Source: Achromobacter sp. RTa (lineage in GTDB: Bacteria > Pseudomonadota > Gammaproteobacteria > Burkholderiales > Burkholderiaceae_B). Taken from it: a stretch of 64,000 bases of DNA. Shown in pieces: positions 18,832-27,610 of this stretch. A model generated the notes under the pieces. The model saw nothing but the letters and a program-made list of their open reading frames with translations, was not told the origin of the DNA and ran no database searches. A program made the position numbers and the translations under genes. The DNA lies in contig NZ_JPYO01000027.1 in assembly GCF_000757485.1 (NCBI RefSeq), positions 124,001 through 188,000 of the forward strand, given 5' to 3'. The first letter of the stretch is position 1. Each line of letters begins with the position of its first letter.

Positions 18832-20260
18832 CCGGCTGGCCCGCCCCGGGCAGGAGCGCAGCCTCGTGCCCCGCTTGCGCAGAACCTTCAGGAACCTGAC
18901 ATCTCGATTGCGGCTCGGCTTGTTCGGCCGCACGTTCCTGTTGCTCGCCGCGCTGATGCTCGTCAGCCTGGGCGCGTGGCTACAAGTTTTCTTCAGCATG
19001 GAGCTGGGACCGCGCGCCAATCAAATGGCGCAGCGGGTGATCACGGCCGTCAATATCACGCGCACCGCGCTGATCTATTCCCATAACGACGAACGCAGCA
19101 AGCTCCTGCTGGACCTGGCCACCAACGAAGGCATCCAGGTCTACCCGCGCGAAGTCACCGACTTCGCCGAGGCCCTTCCCGACGACGACTACTGGCAACG
19201 CGTTGCCCAGCACATCCGCACGCGCTTCGGCCCGGAGACGCAGATCGCCTGGGGCGTGAACCAGGTGCCCGGCTTCTGGGTCAGCTTCCAGATAGAAAAG
19301 GACCTGTACTGGCTCGTGTTCGAACGGGAGCAGATAGGGTTGACCGGCGGGATCGAATGGCTGGGCTGGGGCGCAACGGCATTGCTGCTATCCCTGGTGG
19401 GGGCCGCGGTCAGCGTGGGCTTCGTCAACCGGCCGCTATCGCGGCTGGCCCGGGCGGCGCAGGTGCTATCGCGCGGCGAGACGCCCGCCGCCCTGCCCGA
19501 ACAGGGCCCGCTCGAGATCCGCGACCTGAACGCCTCGTTCAACCGGATGGCCAAGGACCTGAGGCAGGCAGAGGCGGACCGCGAGCTGATGCTGGCGGGG
19601 ATCTCGCACGACCTGCGCACGCCGCTCGCTCGCATGCGGCTCGAGATCGAACTGAGCGGCGTTTCCGAAGACGCCCGCCAGGCCATCGACGAAGACCTGG
19701 GCCAGATCGACCACAGTATCGGCCAATTGATGGAGTACGCGCGTCCGGCCGGCACGCTGCCGCAGCTGGCCACGGATATTTCCGCCGTGCTGGCCGAGCT
19801 CTACGAACGCGAACGCAGCCATACCGCGTCGCTGGGCGGCGAGCTGGAAGCGTCGCTGGAGCCCGGCCTGCGCGCCCGCATCACGGCGCTGGACCTCAAG
19901 CGCATCGTCAGCAACCTGATCGAGAACGCCCGCCGCTATGGCCGCTCGTCCGATGGAATGGCCCATCTGGTCATGACATTGCAAGCTGACGGCGCCATGA
20001 TCGCGATCGAGGTGTCCGATCGCGGCCCGGGCATCGCCCCCGAGGATGTCGACCGCCTGCTGCGGCCCTTCTCCCGCGGCGAAGCCGCCCGCACCGGCGT
20101 CAGCGGCGCGGGCCTGGGCCTGGCGATCGTCGAGCGGCTCCTCAAGCACGTGGGCGGTTCCCTGCGCATGCTTCCCCGCGAAGGAGGCGGGCTGACCGCC
20201 AGGATAGAGCTGCCCAAAGCCAAGTTTAGGAATTATCAATTAGACAACGATAATCCATAG
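18818..20260 (+). CDS. risS: EnvZ/RisS-type sensor histidine kinase
   Basis: Membrane sensor kinase partnering RisA, 480 residues from this ATG. TM1 is about 40-60, a periplasmic domain spans to about 178, and TM2 is about 180-205, then HAMP. The phospho-acceptor is H264 in GISHDLRTPLARMRLE. ATP-binding boxes are NLIENARRYG, DRGPGIAP and GAGLGLAIVERLL. The ATG start overlaps risA by 14 bp and has no good ribosome site. A GTG at 18866 has an AGGAG 9 bp upstream and gives 464 residues, and may be the true start. The frame is intact; the B. pertussis orthologue is reported as disrupted. Confidence 0.9.
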   Translation: MVAADRLARPGQERSLVPRLRRTFRNLTSRLRLGLFGRTFLLLAALMLVSLGAWLQVFFSMELGPRANQMAQRVITAVNITRTALIYSHNDERSKLLLDLATNEGIQVYPREVTDFAEALPDDDYWQRVAQHIRTRFGPETQIAWGVNQVPGFWVSFQIEKDLYWLVFEREQIGLTGGIEWLGWGATALLLSLVGAAVSVGFVNRPLSRLARAAQVLSRGETPAALPEQGPLEIRDLNASFNRMAKDLRQAEADRELMLAGISHDLRTPLARMRLEIELSGVSEDARQAIDEDLGQIDHSIGQLMEYARPAGTLPQLATDISAVLAELYERERSHTASLGGELEASLEPGLRARITALDLKRIVSNLIENARRYGRSSDGMAHLVMTLQADGAMIAIEVSDRGPGIAPEDVDRLLRPFSRGEAARTGVSGAGLGLAIVERLLKHVGGSLRMLPREGGGLTARIELPKAKFRNYQLDNDNP

Positions 20261-20268
20261 CGTAGAAT
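20232..20268 (+). promoter_or_regulatory. ahpC promoter with possible OxyR site
   Basis: A good sigma-70 promoter lies between risS and ahpC: -35 TAGACA (20241-20246), 16-bp spacer, -10 TAGAAT (20263-20268). An inverted repeat ATTATC (20232-20237) / GATAAT (20249-20254), spaced by 11 bp, spans the -35 box. That geometry suits a LysR-type activator such as OxyR. The hexamers are seen; OxyR is inference from the gene function. Confidence 0.55.
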
Positions 20269-20316
20269 TTATGGTTTGAGGCACAGCCTTAATTCCACCA
20301 ACAACTGGGAGTAAAC

Positions 20317-20865
20317 ATGAAAACTGTTGGCGACAAACTCGAGCCCTTCAAGGTCACCGGCGTCAAGCCCGGCTTCAACCAGCACGAAGAAAATGGCGTG
20401 TCGGCGTTTGAAGACATCACCGAAAGCTCGTTCCCCGGCAAGTGGAAGGTGATCTACTTCTACCCGAAAGACTTCACGTTTGTTTGCCCGACCGAAATCG
20501 TCGGCTTCAACAAGCTGGCCAAGGATTTCGAAGACCGCGACGCAGTCCTGCTGGGCGGTTCGAGCGACAACGAATTCGTCAAGCTGGCCTGGCGCCGTGA
20601 GCACCCGGACCTGAACAAGCTGGGTCACTACCAGTTCGGCGACACCACCGGCGCCCTGATCGACCAACTGGGCGTCCGTGAAAAGGGCGCTGGCGTGGCC
20701 CTGCGCGCCACCTTCATCGTCGACCCGGACAACACGATCCAGCACGTTTCGGTGAACAACCTGAACGTCGGCCGTAACCCGGAAGAAGTCCTGCGTCTGC
20801 TCGACGGCCTGCAAACCGACGAGCTGTGCCCGTGCAACCGTACGGTTGGCGGCGCCACGCTGTAA
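20317..20865 (+). CDS. ahpC: Peroxiredoxin AhpC (AhpD-dependent type)
   Basis: Reduces hydrogen peroxide, organic peroxides and peroxynitrite in the cytoplasm. It has 182 residues. The peroxidatic cysteine is C57 in DFTFVCPTE. The C-terminus has C171 and C173 (LCPCN), the three-cysteine arrangement seen in mycobacterial-type AhpC that is recycled by AhpD rather than AhpF. The ahpD gene follows 75 bp downstream, supporting this. A GGGAG ribosome site precedes the ATG. Confidence 0.95.
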   Translation: MKTVGDKLEPFKVTGVKPGFNQHEENGVSAFEDITESSFPGKWKVIYFYPKDFTFVCPTEIVGFNKLAKDFEDRDAVLLGGSSDNEFVKLAWRREHPDLNKLGHYQFGDTTGALIDQLGVREKGAGVALRATFIVDPDNTIQHVSVNNLNVGRNPEEVLRLLDGLQTDELCPCNRTVGGATL

Positions 20866-20887
20866 TTTCCAGCCCGGCCAGGGATCT

Positions 20888-20910
20888 GCCCAGCAGGTCC
20901 CGCGCTGGGC
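20888..20910 (+). other. Hairpin between ahpC and ahpD
   Basis: 7-bp arms GCCCAGC and GCTGGGC around a 9-nt loop, followed by only three Ts. It may attenuate read-through so that AhpC exceeds AhpD, or protect the ahpC message end. Function is inference. Confidence 0.4.
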
Positions 20911-20940
20911 TTTAACTGCTCTAGATTATAGGTAAAAACT

Positions 20941-21462
20941 ATGGAATTTCTTACGACCATTAAGGAACAGCTGCCGGATTGGGCCAAGGACATCCGCCTG
21001 AATCTGGACGCCGTGATCGCCCGCTCCACGCTGGCACCCGAAGACGCGGTGGGCGCCGCCCTGTCCGCCGCCTACGCCGCGCGCAGCCCGGCGCTGGTCG
21101 AAGCCTTCAAGAGCGGCCTGTCGGAAGCCGACGCCAACGCCGCATTGACCGCCTCGGCCCTCATGGGCATGAACAACACCTGGTATCCCTACGTGGAAAT
21201 GACCGGCGACCCCCAGCTGAAGAGCCTGCCCGCGCAACTGCGCATGAACGCCTACGCTACCCACGGCGGCGTGGAAAAGAAGCGCTTCGAACTGTTCGCG
21301 CTGGTGGCGTCCATCATCGGCAAATGCCACTTCTGCGTGGCCTCTCACTACGAGAACCTGAAGAACGACGGCCTGTCGACCGAACAGCTGCGCGACGCCG
21401 GCCGCATCGCCGCGGTCGTCAATGCCGCCGCGCTGGCGCTGGCCGCCCAGGGCAAAGCCTAA
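20941..21462 (+). CDS. ahpD: Alkylhydroperoxidase AhpD
   Basis: Thiol reductant for AhpC with weak peroxidase activity of its own, 173 residues. The redox pair is C129 and C132 in the CHFC motif within IIGKCHFCVASHYENLK; the following SHYENL segment carries the proton-relay histidine. All-alpha carboxymuconolactone-decarboxylase-like fold. Located directly downstream of ahpC on the same strand, as in other genomes that use the AhpC/AhpD couple. AhpD itself is usually recycled by a dihydrolipoamide-linked system, not present here. Confidence 0.95.
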   Translation: MEFLTTIKEQLPDWAKDIRLNLDAVIARSTLAPEDAVGAALSAAYAARSPALVEAFKSGLSEADANAALTASALMGMNNTWYPYVEMTGDPQLKSLPAQLRMNAYATHGGVEKKRFELFALVASIIGKCHFCVASHYENLKNDGLSTEQLRDAGRIAAVVNAAALALAAQGKA

Positions 21463-21466
21463 TACT

Positions 21467-21556
21467 GCGTGTGTCTGACACCTTCGGTGTCTGACACCGC
21501 CCGTATTCTCTTTCCGCGTGTGTCTGACACCTTTGGTGTCTGACACCGCCCGTATT
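21467..21556. repeat. Tandem pair of GTGTCTGACACC palindromic repeats
   Basis: Two near-identical 41-bp copies (21467-21507 and 21516-21556) lie 49 bp apart between the convergent ahpD and ispF stops. Each has GTGTCTGACACC, TTY, then GGTGTCTGACACC, and ends CCGCCCGTATT. Each half contains GTGTC/GACAC, and the two halves pair almost perfectly into a stem with a 3-4 nt loop. They may act as a bidirectional transcription end. I recall similar units scattered in Bordetella-type genomes, but cannot check that here. Confidence 0.75.
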
Positions 21557-21564
21557 TACCTCCC

Positions 21565-22053
21565 CTATCCAGCCTTCGCCAACAGCACGACCACCGTCGC
21601 CGCTATCCCTTCCTTTCTTCCCAGGTATCCCAGGCCTTCGTTCGTCTTCGCCTTGACGTTGACCTCGGTCTCGGCCAGGCCCGTGTCCGCGGCGATGTTC
21701 TTCACCATGGCCGGCGCGTGCGGGCCGATCTTGGGCGCCTGTGCATGCAGGGTGGCGTCGATGTTGACCGGCGTCCAGCCGGCCTTGCGCACGCGGGCCA
21801 TCGCCTCGCGCAGCAGCACGCGGCTGTCGGCCCCTTTGAAGGCCGGGTCCGTGTCCGGGAAATGGCGCCCGATATCGCCCAGGCCCGCGGCGCCCAGCAG
21901 GGCGTCGGTGATCGCGTGCAGCAGCACGTCCGCATCGGAGTGGCCCAGCAGGCCGTGCGTATGGGGGATCGTGACACCGCCGATGATCAGCGGCCGGCCC
22001 TCGACCAGCGCGTGCACATCGAAGCCCTGTCCGACGCGAAAGGGAATGCTCAT
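21565..22053 (-). CDS. ispF: 2-C-methyl-D-erythritol 2,4-cyclodiphosphate synthase
   Basis: MEP isoprenoid pathway enzyme that cyclises CDP-methylerythritol 2-phosphate to MEcPP with release of CMP; trimeric, zinc-dependent. It has 162 residues. Metal ligands lie in GQGFDVHAL (Asp and His) and the [20 protein letters not shown] segment; the [14 protein letters not shown] loop and [11 protein letters not shown] motif are present. The ATG at 22053 is preferred because it overlaps the ispD stop by 4 bp and starts at the family N-terminus ([10 protein letters not shown]); an ATG 6 bp earlier is possible. Confidence 0.95.
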   Translation of the reverse strand: MSIPFRVGQGFDVHALVEGRPLIIGGVTIPHTHGLLGHSDADVLLHAITDALLGAAGLGDIGRHFPDTDPAFKGADSRVLLREAMARVRKAGWTPVNIDATLHAQAPKIGPHAPAMVKNIAADTGLAETEVNVKAKTNEGLGYLGRKEGIAATVVVLLAKAG

Positions 22054-22733
22054 AGCCATTTTTCCATCAGTTCGAAATCATCCGGCCACGTCACCTTGAA
22101 GTTGCGCATGGCGCCGGACACGAGCAGCGGCGCATAGCCGGCCGCCTCGATGGCCGACGCCTCGTCGGTGACGGTAACGCCGCTTACGGAGGCCGCCGTC
22201 AGCGCATCGCGCAGCACGCCGGCCCGGAACATCTGCGGGGTCTGGGCCTGCCACAAGCCATTGCGGTCGAGCGTGCGCTCGACGCGCCCATGGCCCGACT
22301 TGACGGTATCGGCCACCGGCAGGGCCAGCAGGCCGCCCACGGGATCCGCCAGGCAGGCGTCGATGAGACGGCCCAGGGCATCTGCGGGCAGGCCGGGGCG
22401 CGCGGCGTCGTGCACCAGCACCCAGGTATCGTCAGTGGCGCCGCTGTCCGCCAGCGCGCCAGCCACGGTATCGGCGCGCGTCGCGCCGCCGCAGGCCCGC
22501 CACACCGTGCGGGGCAGCCCCGCCAGCGCCGCGTCCACCCAGCCATCGCCCGGGGTCACCGCCACGCGCACCTGGGACACCCTTTCATCGGCCAGCAGCG
22601 CCCGTACCGCGTGGCGCAGCATGGGCTCTCCGGACAGGGGACGATATTGTTTGGGAACGGTCTCGTGCCCGGGCCGGCTGGCGCGGGCGCCGACGCCCGC
22701 TGCGGGCACGATCGCAATGATGGAGGCAGACAT
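22050..22733 (-). CDS. ispD: 2-C-methyl-D-erythritol 4-phosphate cytidylyltransferase
   Basis: Transfers CMP from CTP to methylerythritol phosphate, the step two before IspF. It has 227 residues. The nucleotide-binding loop reads [11 protein letters not shown], then the [13 protein letters not shown] motif, VLVHDAARP, and a late [11 protein letters not shown] segment. It is coupled by a 4-bp overlap to ispF. IspE, the intervening kinase, is elsewhere, which is normal. The start codon lies only 29 bp from the divergent mfd start, so their promoters must overlap the coding edges. Confidence 0.95.
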   Translation of the reverse strand: MSASIIAIVPAAGVGARASRPGHETVPKQYRPLSGEPMLRHAVRALLADERVSQVRVAVTPGDGWVDAALAGLPRTVWRACGGATRADTVAGALADSGATDDTWVLVHDAARPGLPADALGRLIDACLADPVGGLLALPVADTVKSGHGRVERTLDRNGLWQAQTPQMFRAGVLRDALTAASVSGVTVTDEASAIEAAGYAPLLVSGAMRNFKVTWPDDFELMEKWL

Positions 22734-22762
22734 GGTGCGGTGATTTTATAATCTTCCGCTTG

Positions 22763-25700
22763 ATGCCTGCTGCCAGCCTGATGCCTGCCCCAACTCTCCC
22801 CGCCACAGCCGCGCCCTCCGTCCCCGCGACGGCCCCCACCCTGTCCGCGCTCAAACCCGGTGCGCGCTATGCGCAGCCGCGGCCTCCGGGCTCGGGCGAC
22901 GCCTGGCTGCTGGCGGACCTGGCGCGCCAGGCCTCCGCTCCCCTGGTCATCCTTACGGCCGAGCCGCTCGAAGCCCAGCGCCTGGCGGAGGAGATCCAGC
23001 TGTTCGCCCCCCACCTGCGCGTGCGCCAGCTCCCCGACTGGGAAACGCTGCCCTACGACGCGTTCTCGCCGCACCAGGACCTGATTTCTGAACGCCTGCA
23101 CACGCTGCATTCGCTGATGACGAAATCGGTGGACGTGCTGACTGTGCCGGTCACGACGGCGCTCTACCGGCTGGCGCCGCCCTCGTTCCTGGCGGCCTAC
23201 ACCTTTTCCTTCAGGCAAAAGGACAAGCTGAACGAGGCGGCGCTGCGCGCCCAGCTGACGCTGGCCAATTACAACCACGTCACCCAGGTGACCGCGCCGG
23301 GTGAATTCTGCCTGCGCGGCGGGCTGATAGACCTGTTCCCCATGGGTTCGGTCGTGCCCTACCGCCTGGACCTGTTCGACGACGAAATCGAGACCATCCG
23401 TAGTTTCGACGTGGATACGCAGCGCAGCCTGTACCCGGTGCGCGAAGTGCAACTGCTGCCCGGCCGCGAGTTCCCCATGGACGAGGACTCGCGCACCCGT
23501 TTCCGCGCCCGCTTCCGAGAAGTCTTCGAAGGCGACCCGTCGCGCGCCCTGCCCTACAAGGACATCGGCAACGGCATCCCGTTCGCGGGGGTCGAGTACT
23601 ACCTGCCCCTCTTCTTCGAAGAAACGGCCACCCTCTTCGACTACCTGACGGAAGGCACGGTCACCGTCACCGTGGGCGACATCGACGATGCGATCCAGCG
23701 CTTCAACCAGGACACCGCCAGCCGCTACGGCTTCCTGAAAAGCGACCGCGAGCGTCCGGTGCTGCCGCCGTCCGCGCTGTTCCTGGACAGCGAGGCGCTC
23801 CATTCCCACCTGAAGGCCTTCCGTCGCCTGTCGCTGGCCGCCGGGCAGCCGCATCCCGACTTCCGGGCCGCGCCCGACGTCAGCGTGGCCCGGCGGTCCG
23901 ACGACCCCATCGCCAAGCTCCGCGCGCTGGTGCAGACGAGCCAGACGCGCGTGCTGCTGTGCGCGGATTCCGCGGGCCGGCGCGAGACGCTGGTGCAGAT
24001 GCTGAATGAATTCGGCATCACGCCCGACGCGCAGCCGGACGCCATCGAAACCTTCCTGGCCTCGGACGCGCATTTCGGCATCGTTGCCGCGCCTCTGTCC
24101 ACCGGCTTCCAGCTGCCTCAGGCCGAACTGGTCTTCCTGACCGAGAACGATCTGTACCCAGGCCTCGCGACGACCGGCCGCCGCGGCAAACGCGACCAGG
24201 AGCGCGCCAGCAACGTCGAAGCCATGGTGCGCGACCTGTCCGAGCTGCGCGCCGGCGATCCCGTCGTCCACGCGCAGCACGGCATCGGCCGCTACCACGG
24301 CCTGGTCAACATGGACATGGGCGAAGGCGAGATGGAGTTCCTGCATCTCGAATACGCCAGCGGCAGCACGCTCTACGTGCCGGTATCCCAGCTGCACGTA
24401 ATCGCCCGCTACAGCGGCGCCGATCCGGAAGCCGCGCCCCTGCACCAGCTGGGCTCGGGCCAATGGGACAAGGCCCGCCGCAAGGCCGCCAAGCAGGTGC
24501 GCGACACGGCTGCGGAACTGCTGGCGCTGTATGCCCAGCGCGCCGCGCGCGAAGGTTATGCCTTCAATCTGCCGCTGAATGACTACCAGGCGTTCGCCGA
24601 GGGCTTCGGCTTCGAGGAAACGGCCGACCAGGCCGCCGCCATCGAGGCCGTGATAGCCGACATGACCTCCGGCCGCCCCATGGACCGCCTGGTCTGCGGC
24701 GACGTGGGTTTCGGCAAGACCGAGGTCGCCCTGCGAGCCGCCTTCCTGGCGGTGGCCAACGGCAAGCAGGTCGCCCTGCTCTGCCCCACCACGCTGCTGG
24801 CCGAGCAGCACGCGCAGACCTTCTCCGACCGCTTCGCCGACTGGCCGGTGCGCGTGGTGGAACTGTCGCGTTTCCGCTCGGCCAAGGAAGTGTCGGCCGC
24901 CATCGAGGGCATCAACGACGGCCGCGTCGACATCGTCATCGGCACCCACAAGATCCTGTCCAAGGACGTCAAGTTCAAACGTCTGGGCCTGGTCATCATC
25001 GACGAAGAGCATCGTTTCGGGGTGCGCCAGAAAGAAGCGCTGAAGGCGCTGCGCGCCGAGGTCGACGTGCTGACACTGACCGCCACGCCGATTCCCCGCA
25101 CCCTGGGCATGTCGCTGGAGGGCATCCGCGACTTCTCCGTCATCGCCACCGCGCCGCAGAAGCGCCTGGCCATCAAGACCTTCGTCCGGCGCGAAGATGG
25201 CAGCACCCTGCGCGAAGCCCTGCTGCGCGAACTCAAGCGCGGCGGCCAGTGCTATTTCCTGCACAACGAGGTCGAGACCATCCACAATCGCCGCGCCCGC
25301 CTCGAGGAACTGGTGCCCGAGGCCCGCATCGCCGTGGCCCACGGCCAGATGCCCGAGCGCGAGCTGGAACAGGTGATGAAAGGCTTCTACCAGCAGCGCT
25401 ACAACGTGCTGCTGTGCACCACCATCATCGAAACCGGCATCGACGTTCCCAGCGCCAACACCATCGTGATCCACCGGGCGGACCGCTTCGGCCTGGCCCA
25501 GCTGCATCAGCTGCGCGGACGCGTCGGCCGGTCGCACCACCAGGCCTACGCCTACCTGCTGACCCCCGGCGAAGACGCGATCACCAACAACGCCAAGAAG
25601 CGCCTTGAGGCGATCCAGGCGATGGAAGAACTGGGATCCGGCTTCTACCTCGCGATGCACGACCTCGAAATCCGGGGCACCGGCGAGGTGCTGGGAGACT

Positions 25701-26245
25701 CGCAGTCGGGCAACATCCAGGAAGTGGGTTTCTCGATGTACAACGAGATGCTCAACGAGGCCGTCCGGGCGCTGCGCGCCGGCGAAGAGCCCGACCTCGA
25801 CGCCCCCTTCAACTTGGCTTGCGAGGTCAACCTGCATGCGCCGGCGTTGCTGCCCTCGGACTATTGCGCCGACGTGCACGCCCGCCTGGGCATCTACAAG
25901 CGCCTGGCGCATGCCGCCGACGAGGACGACCTGATCCGCATCCAGGAAGAGCTGATCGACCGTTTCGGGAAGCTGCCGGAAGCCGCCCAGACGCTGCTCG
26001 CCACGCACCGCCTGCGCCTGGCGGCGCAGCCGCTGGGCATCGTCAAGATCGACGCCAGCGAAACGCAGGCGCTGCTGCAGTTCGGCGCCAAGACCTCGGT
26101 GGATCCCGCCAGGATCATCGAACTCGTCCAGCGCCAGCGCCACATCAAACTGGCGGGACAGGATAAATTGCGGGTTGAGATCAAGGCCCCGCAGGTTCCG
26201 GCCCGCGCCGACGCCGTGCGCGCCGTATTGCGCGCCTTGAAGTAA
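22763..26245 (+). CDS. mfd: Transcription-repair coupling factor Mfd
   Basis: ATP-driven translocase that removes stalled RNA polymerase and recruits UvrA. It has 1160 residues. The N-terminal UvrB-like module begins around residue 30 after an Ala/Pro-rich extension. The RNA-polymerase-interacting CarD-like domain is about 495-555 (VVHAQHGIGRYHG). RecG-like motor: Walker A GDVGFGKTE near 646, Walker B IIDEEHRFGV, motif TATPIPRTL and motif VI QLRGRVGRS. The C-terminal TRCF domain follows. ATG at 22763 is used; an ATG 18 bp downstream is possible. serB follows 23 bp later. Confidence 0.97.
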   Translation: MPAASLMPAPTLPATAAPSVPATAPTLSALKPGARYAQPRPPGSGDAWLLADLARQASAPLVILTAEPLEAQRLAEEIQLFAPHLRVRQLPDWETLPYDAFSPHQDLISERLHTLHSLMTKSVDVLTVPVTTALYRLAPPSFLAAYTFSFRQKDKLNEAALRAQLTLANYNHVTQVTAPGEFCLRGGLIDLFPMGSVVPYRLDLFDDEIETIRSFDVDTQRSLYPVREVQLLPGREFPMDEDSRTRFRARFREVFEGDPSRALPYKDIGNGIPFAGVEYYLPLFFEETATLFDYLTEGTVTVTVGDIDDAIQRFNQDTASRYGFLKSDRERPVLPPSALFLDSEALHSHLKAFRRLSLAAGQPHPDFRAAPDVSVARRSDDPIAKLRALVQTSQTRVLLCADSAGRRETLVQMLNEFGITPDAQPDAIETFLASDAHFGIVAAPLSTGFQLPQAELVFLTENDLYPGLATTGRRGKRDQERASNVEAMVRDLSELRAGDPVVHAQHGIGRYHGLVNMDMGEGEMEFLHLEYASGSTLYVPVSQLHVIARYSGADPEAAPLHQLGSGQWDKARRKAAKQVRDTAAELLALYAQRAAREGYAFNLPLNDYQAFAEGFGFEETADQAAAIEAVIADMTSGRPMDRLVCGDVGFGKTEVALRAAFLAVANGKQVALLCPTTLLAEQHAQTFSDRFADWPVRVVELSRFRSAKEVSAAIEGINDGRVDIVIGTHKILSKDVKFKRLGLVIIDEEHRFGVRQKEALKALRAEVDVLTLTATPIPRTLGMSLEGIRDFSVIATAPQKRLAIKTFVRREDGSTLREALLRELKRGGQCYFLHNEVETIHNRRARLEELVPEARIAVAHGQMPERELEQVMKGFYQQRYNVLLCTTIIETGIDVPSANTIVIHRADRFGLAQLHQLRGRVGRSHHQAYAYLLTPGEDAITNNAKKRLEAIQAMEELGSGFYLAMHDLEIRGTGEVLGDSQSGNIQEVGFSMYNEMLNEAVRALRAGEEPDLDAPFNLACEVNLHAPALLPSDYCADVHARLGIYKRLAHAADEDDLIRIQEELIDRFGKLPEAAQTLLATHRLRLAAQPLGIVKIDASETQALLQFGAKTSVDPARIIELVQRQRHIKLAGQDKLRVEIKAPQVPARADAVRAVLRALK

Positions 26246-26268
26246 CCGCACCCTACACTCGAATTTCT

Positions 26269-27126
26269 ATGACTACCCATCACCTTGTCGTCCAATCCCC
26301 CGCCTTGAGCGTCGAGCATGCTGAACAGCTGGCGGCCCTGGCCCAGGCGCAGGGCATCGCCCGCATCAGCGCCACCGCCGCCCGCCTGCTCGACGTGCAG
26401 CACGACGACGAAACCCGCGCCGAGGTCGTGGACTGGGCCGAACGCCATGACGTCGACGCCGCGTTCCTGCCCGCGGGCCTGAAGCTTTCGAGCTGCAAGG
26501 TGCTGGCCATGGACATGGACTCCACGCTGATCAACATCGAGTGCATCGACGAGATCGCGGGCGTGGTCGGCGTGAAGGACAAGGTGTCCGAGATCACCGA
26601 GGCCGCGATGCGCGGCGAAATCAAGGACTTCTCGGAAAGCCTGCGCCGCCGCGTCGCCCTGCTCGAAGGCGCGCCGGCCGATGCGCTGGAACAGGTGTAC
26701 GCGGAAAAGCTGCGCCTGAACCCGGGCGCCGAGCGCCTGATCTCCACGGCCCAGGCTGCCGGCATCAAGGTGCTCCTGGTCTCCGGGGGCTTCACCTTCT
26801 TCACGGAGCGCCTGCGCGAACGGCTGAACCTGGACAGCGCGCATGCCAACACCCTGGAGATTTCCAACGGCGTGCTGACGGGCAAGGTGTTGGGAGACAT
26901 CCTGGACGCCGACGCCAAGGAGGCGCACCTGCGGGATTTCGCCCGCCGGCACGGCGCGGCCCGGGAACAGATCATCGCGATGGGCGACGGCGCCAACGAC
27001 CTGAAGATGCTGGGCGCCGCGGGCTTCCCCGTGGCCTACCACGCAAAGCCGCTGGTGCGCCAACAGACCCGTTACGCGCTCAACGTGTCCGGCCTGGACG
27101 GCGTGCTGAACTGGTTCGAAAGCTGA
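26269..27126 (+). CDS. serB: Phosphoserine phosphatase SerB
   Basis: Final step of serine biosynthesis, hydrolysing phosphoserine. It has 285 residues. An N-terminal ACT-like region (about 1-80) precedes a HAD phosphatase domain with nucleophile motif DMDST (about 82-86), motif II SGGFTFF, and motif III GDGANDLKML. It is co-directional with mfd at 23-bp spacing. The last codons (GVLNWFES, stop) and their DNA are duplicated immediately downstream at 27139-27165. No terminator follows before the repeat region. Confidence 0.95.
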   Translation: MTTHHLVVQSPALSVEHAEQLAALAQAQGIARISATAARLLDVQHDDETRAEVVDWAERHDVDAAFLPAGLKLSSCKVLAMDMDSTLINIECIDEIAGVVGVKDKVSEITEAAMRGEIKDFSESLRRRVALLEGAPADALEQVYAEKLRLNPGAERLISTAQAAGIKVLLVSGGFTFFTERLRERLNLDSAHANTLEISNGVLTGKVLGDILDADAKEAHLRDFARRHGAAREQIIAMGDGANDLKMLGAAGFPVAYHAKPLVRQQTRYALNVSGLDGVLNWFES

Positions 27127-27138
27127 TAGACGGGGAGC

Positions 27139-27165
27139 GGCGTGCTGAACTGGTCCGAAAGCTGA
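27139..27165 (+). repeat. Duplicated 3' end of serB
   Basis: 27 bp that match the serB terminus (27100-27126) at 26 positions, including the stop codon, with a 39-bp period. The single difference is T to C in the Phe codon. It looks like a local tandem duplication of the gene's end that left the gene intact. Confidence 0.85.
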
Positions 27166-27211
27166 GCGGCTTGGACCGGCGCTGCCCGCCCCGGGAGATG
27201 CGTTGCGCGGG

Positions 27212-27280
27212 CGATGGGTTGCGCGCGTTGAGCGCCGGCGCATTGGCGGCGGTCAAGGCGCGCTACACCCATCCTACGTC
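27212..27280 (-). repeat. Diverged inverted copy of the 78-bp repeat
   Basis: On the minus strand this stretch reads CGTAGGATGGGTGTAGCGCG, continues with unlike central sequence, and ends AACGCGCGCAACCCATC. Those are the same termini and near length of the tandem units at 27301-27610. It faces them head to head. Confidence 0.7.
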
Positions 27281-27300
27281 GTTTGCCCGCCTCACCATTC

Positions 27301-27610
27301 CGTAGGATGGGTGCAGCGCGCGACAGCCCGCGCAAGAACGACAACACCCAACGCGCGCAACCCATCATCACCGCCCCCCGTAGGATGGGTGCAGCGCGCG
27401 ACAGTCCGCACAAGAACCACAACACCCAACGCGCGCAACCCATCATCACCGCACCCCGTAGGATGGGTGCAGCGCGCGGCAGCCCGCGCAAGAACCACAA
27501 CACCCAACGCGCGCAACCCATCATCACCGCCCCCCCGTAGGATGGGTGCAGCGCGCGACAGTCCGCACAAGAATCACAACACCCAACGCGCGCAACCCAT
27601 CTTCACCGCC
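27301..27610 (+). repeat. Four tandem 78-bp intergenic repeats
   Basis: Units begin at 27301, 27379, 27457 and 27536 (78, 78 and 79 bp apart), each opening CGTAGGATGGGTGCAGCGCG and closing GCGCGCAACCCATC plus a short ATCACCGCCCC tail. The ends of every unit are complementary (GATGGGT with ACCCATC, GCGCGC with itself), so each can fold into a stem-loop. Units 1 and 3 share AGCCCGCGC where units 2 and 4 share AGTCCGCAC, hinting at two-unit duplication. The open frames across them are repeats, not genes. Confidence 0.9.

Noticed and set aside
27301..27610. Possible CRISPR array
   Set aside because: Whole 78-bp units repeat with no unique spacers of constant length and there are no cas genes. 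They are tandem intergenic repeats.
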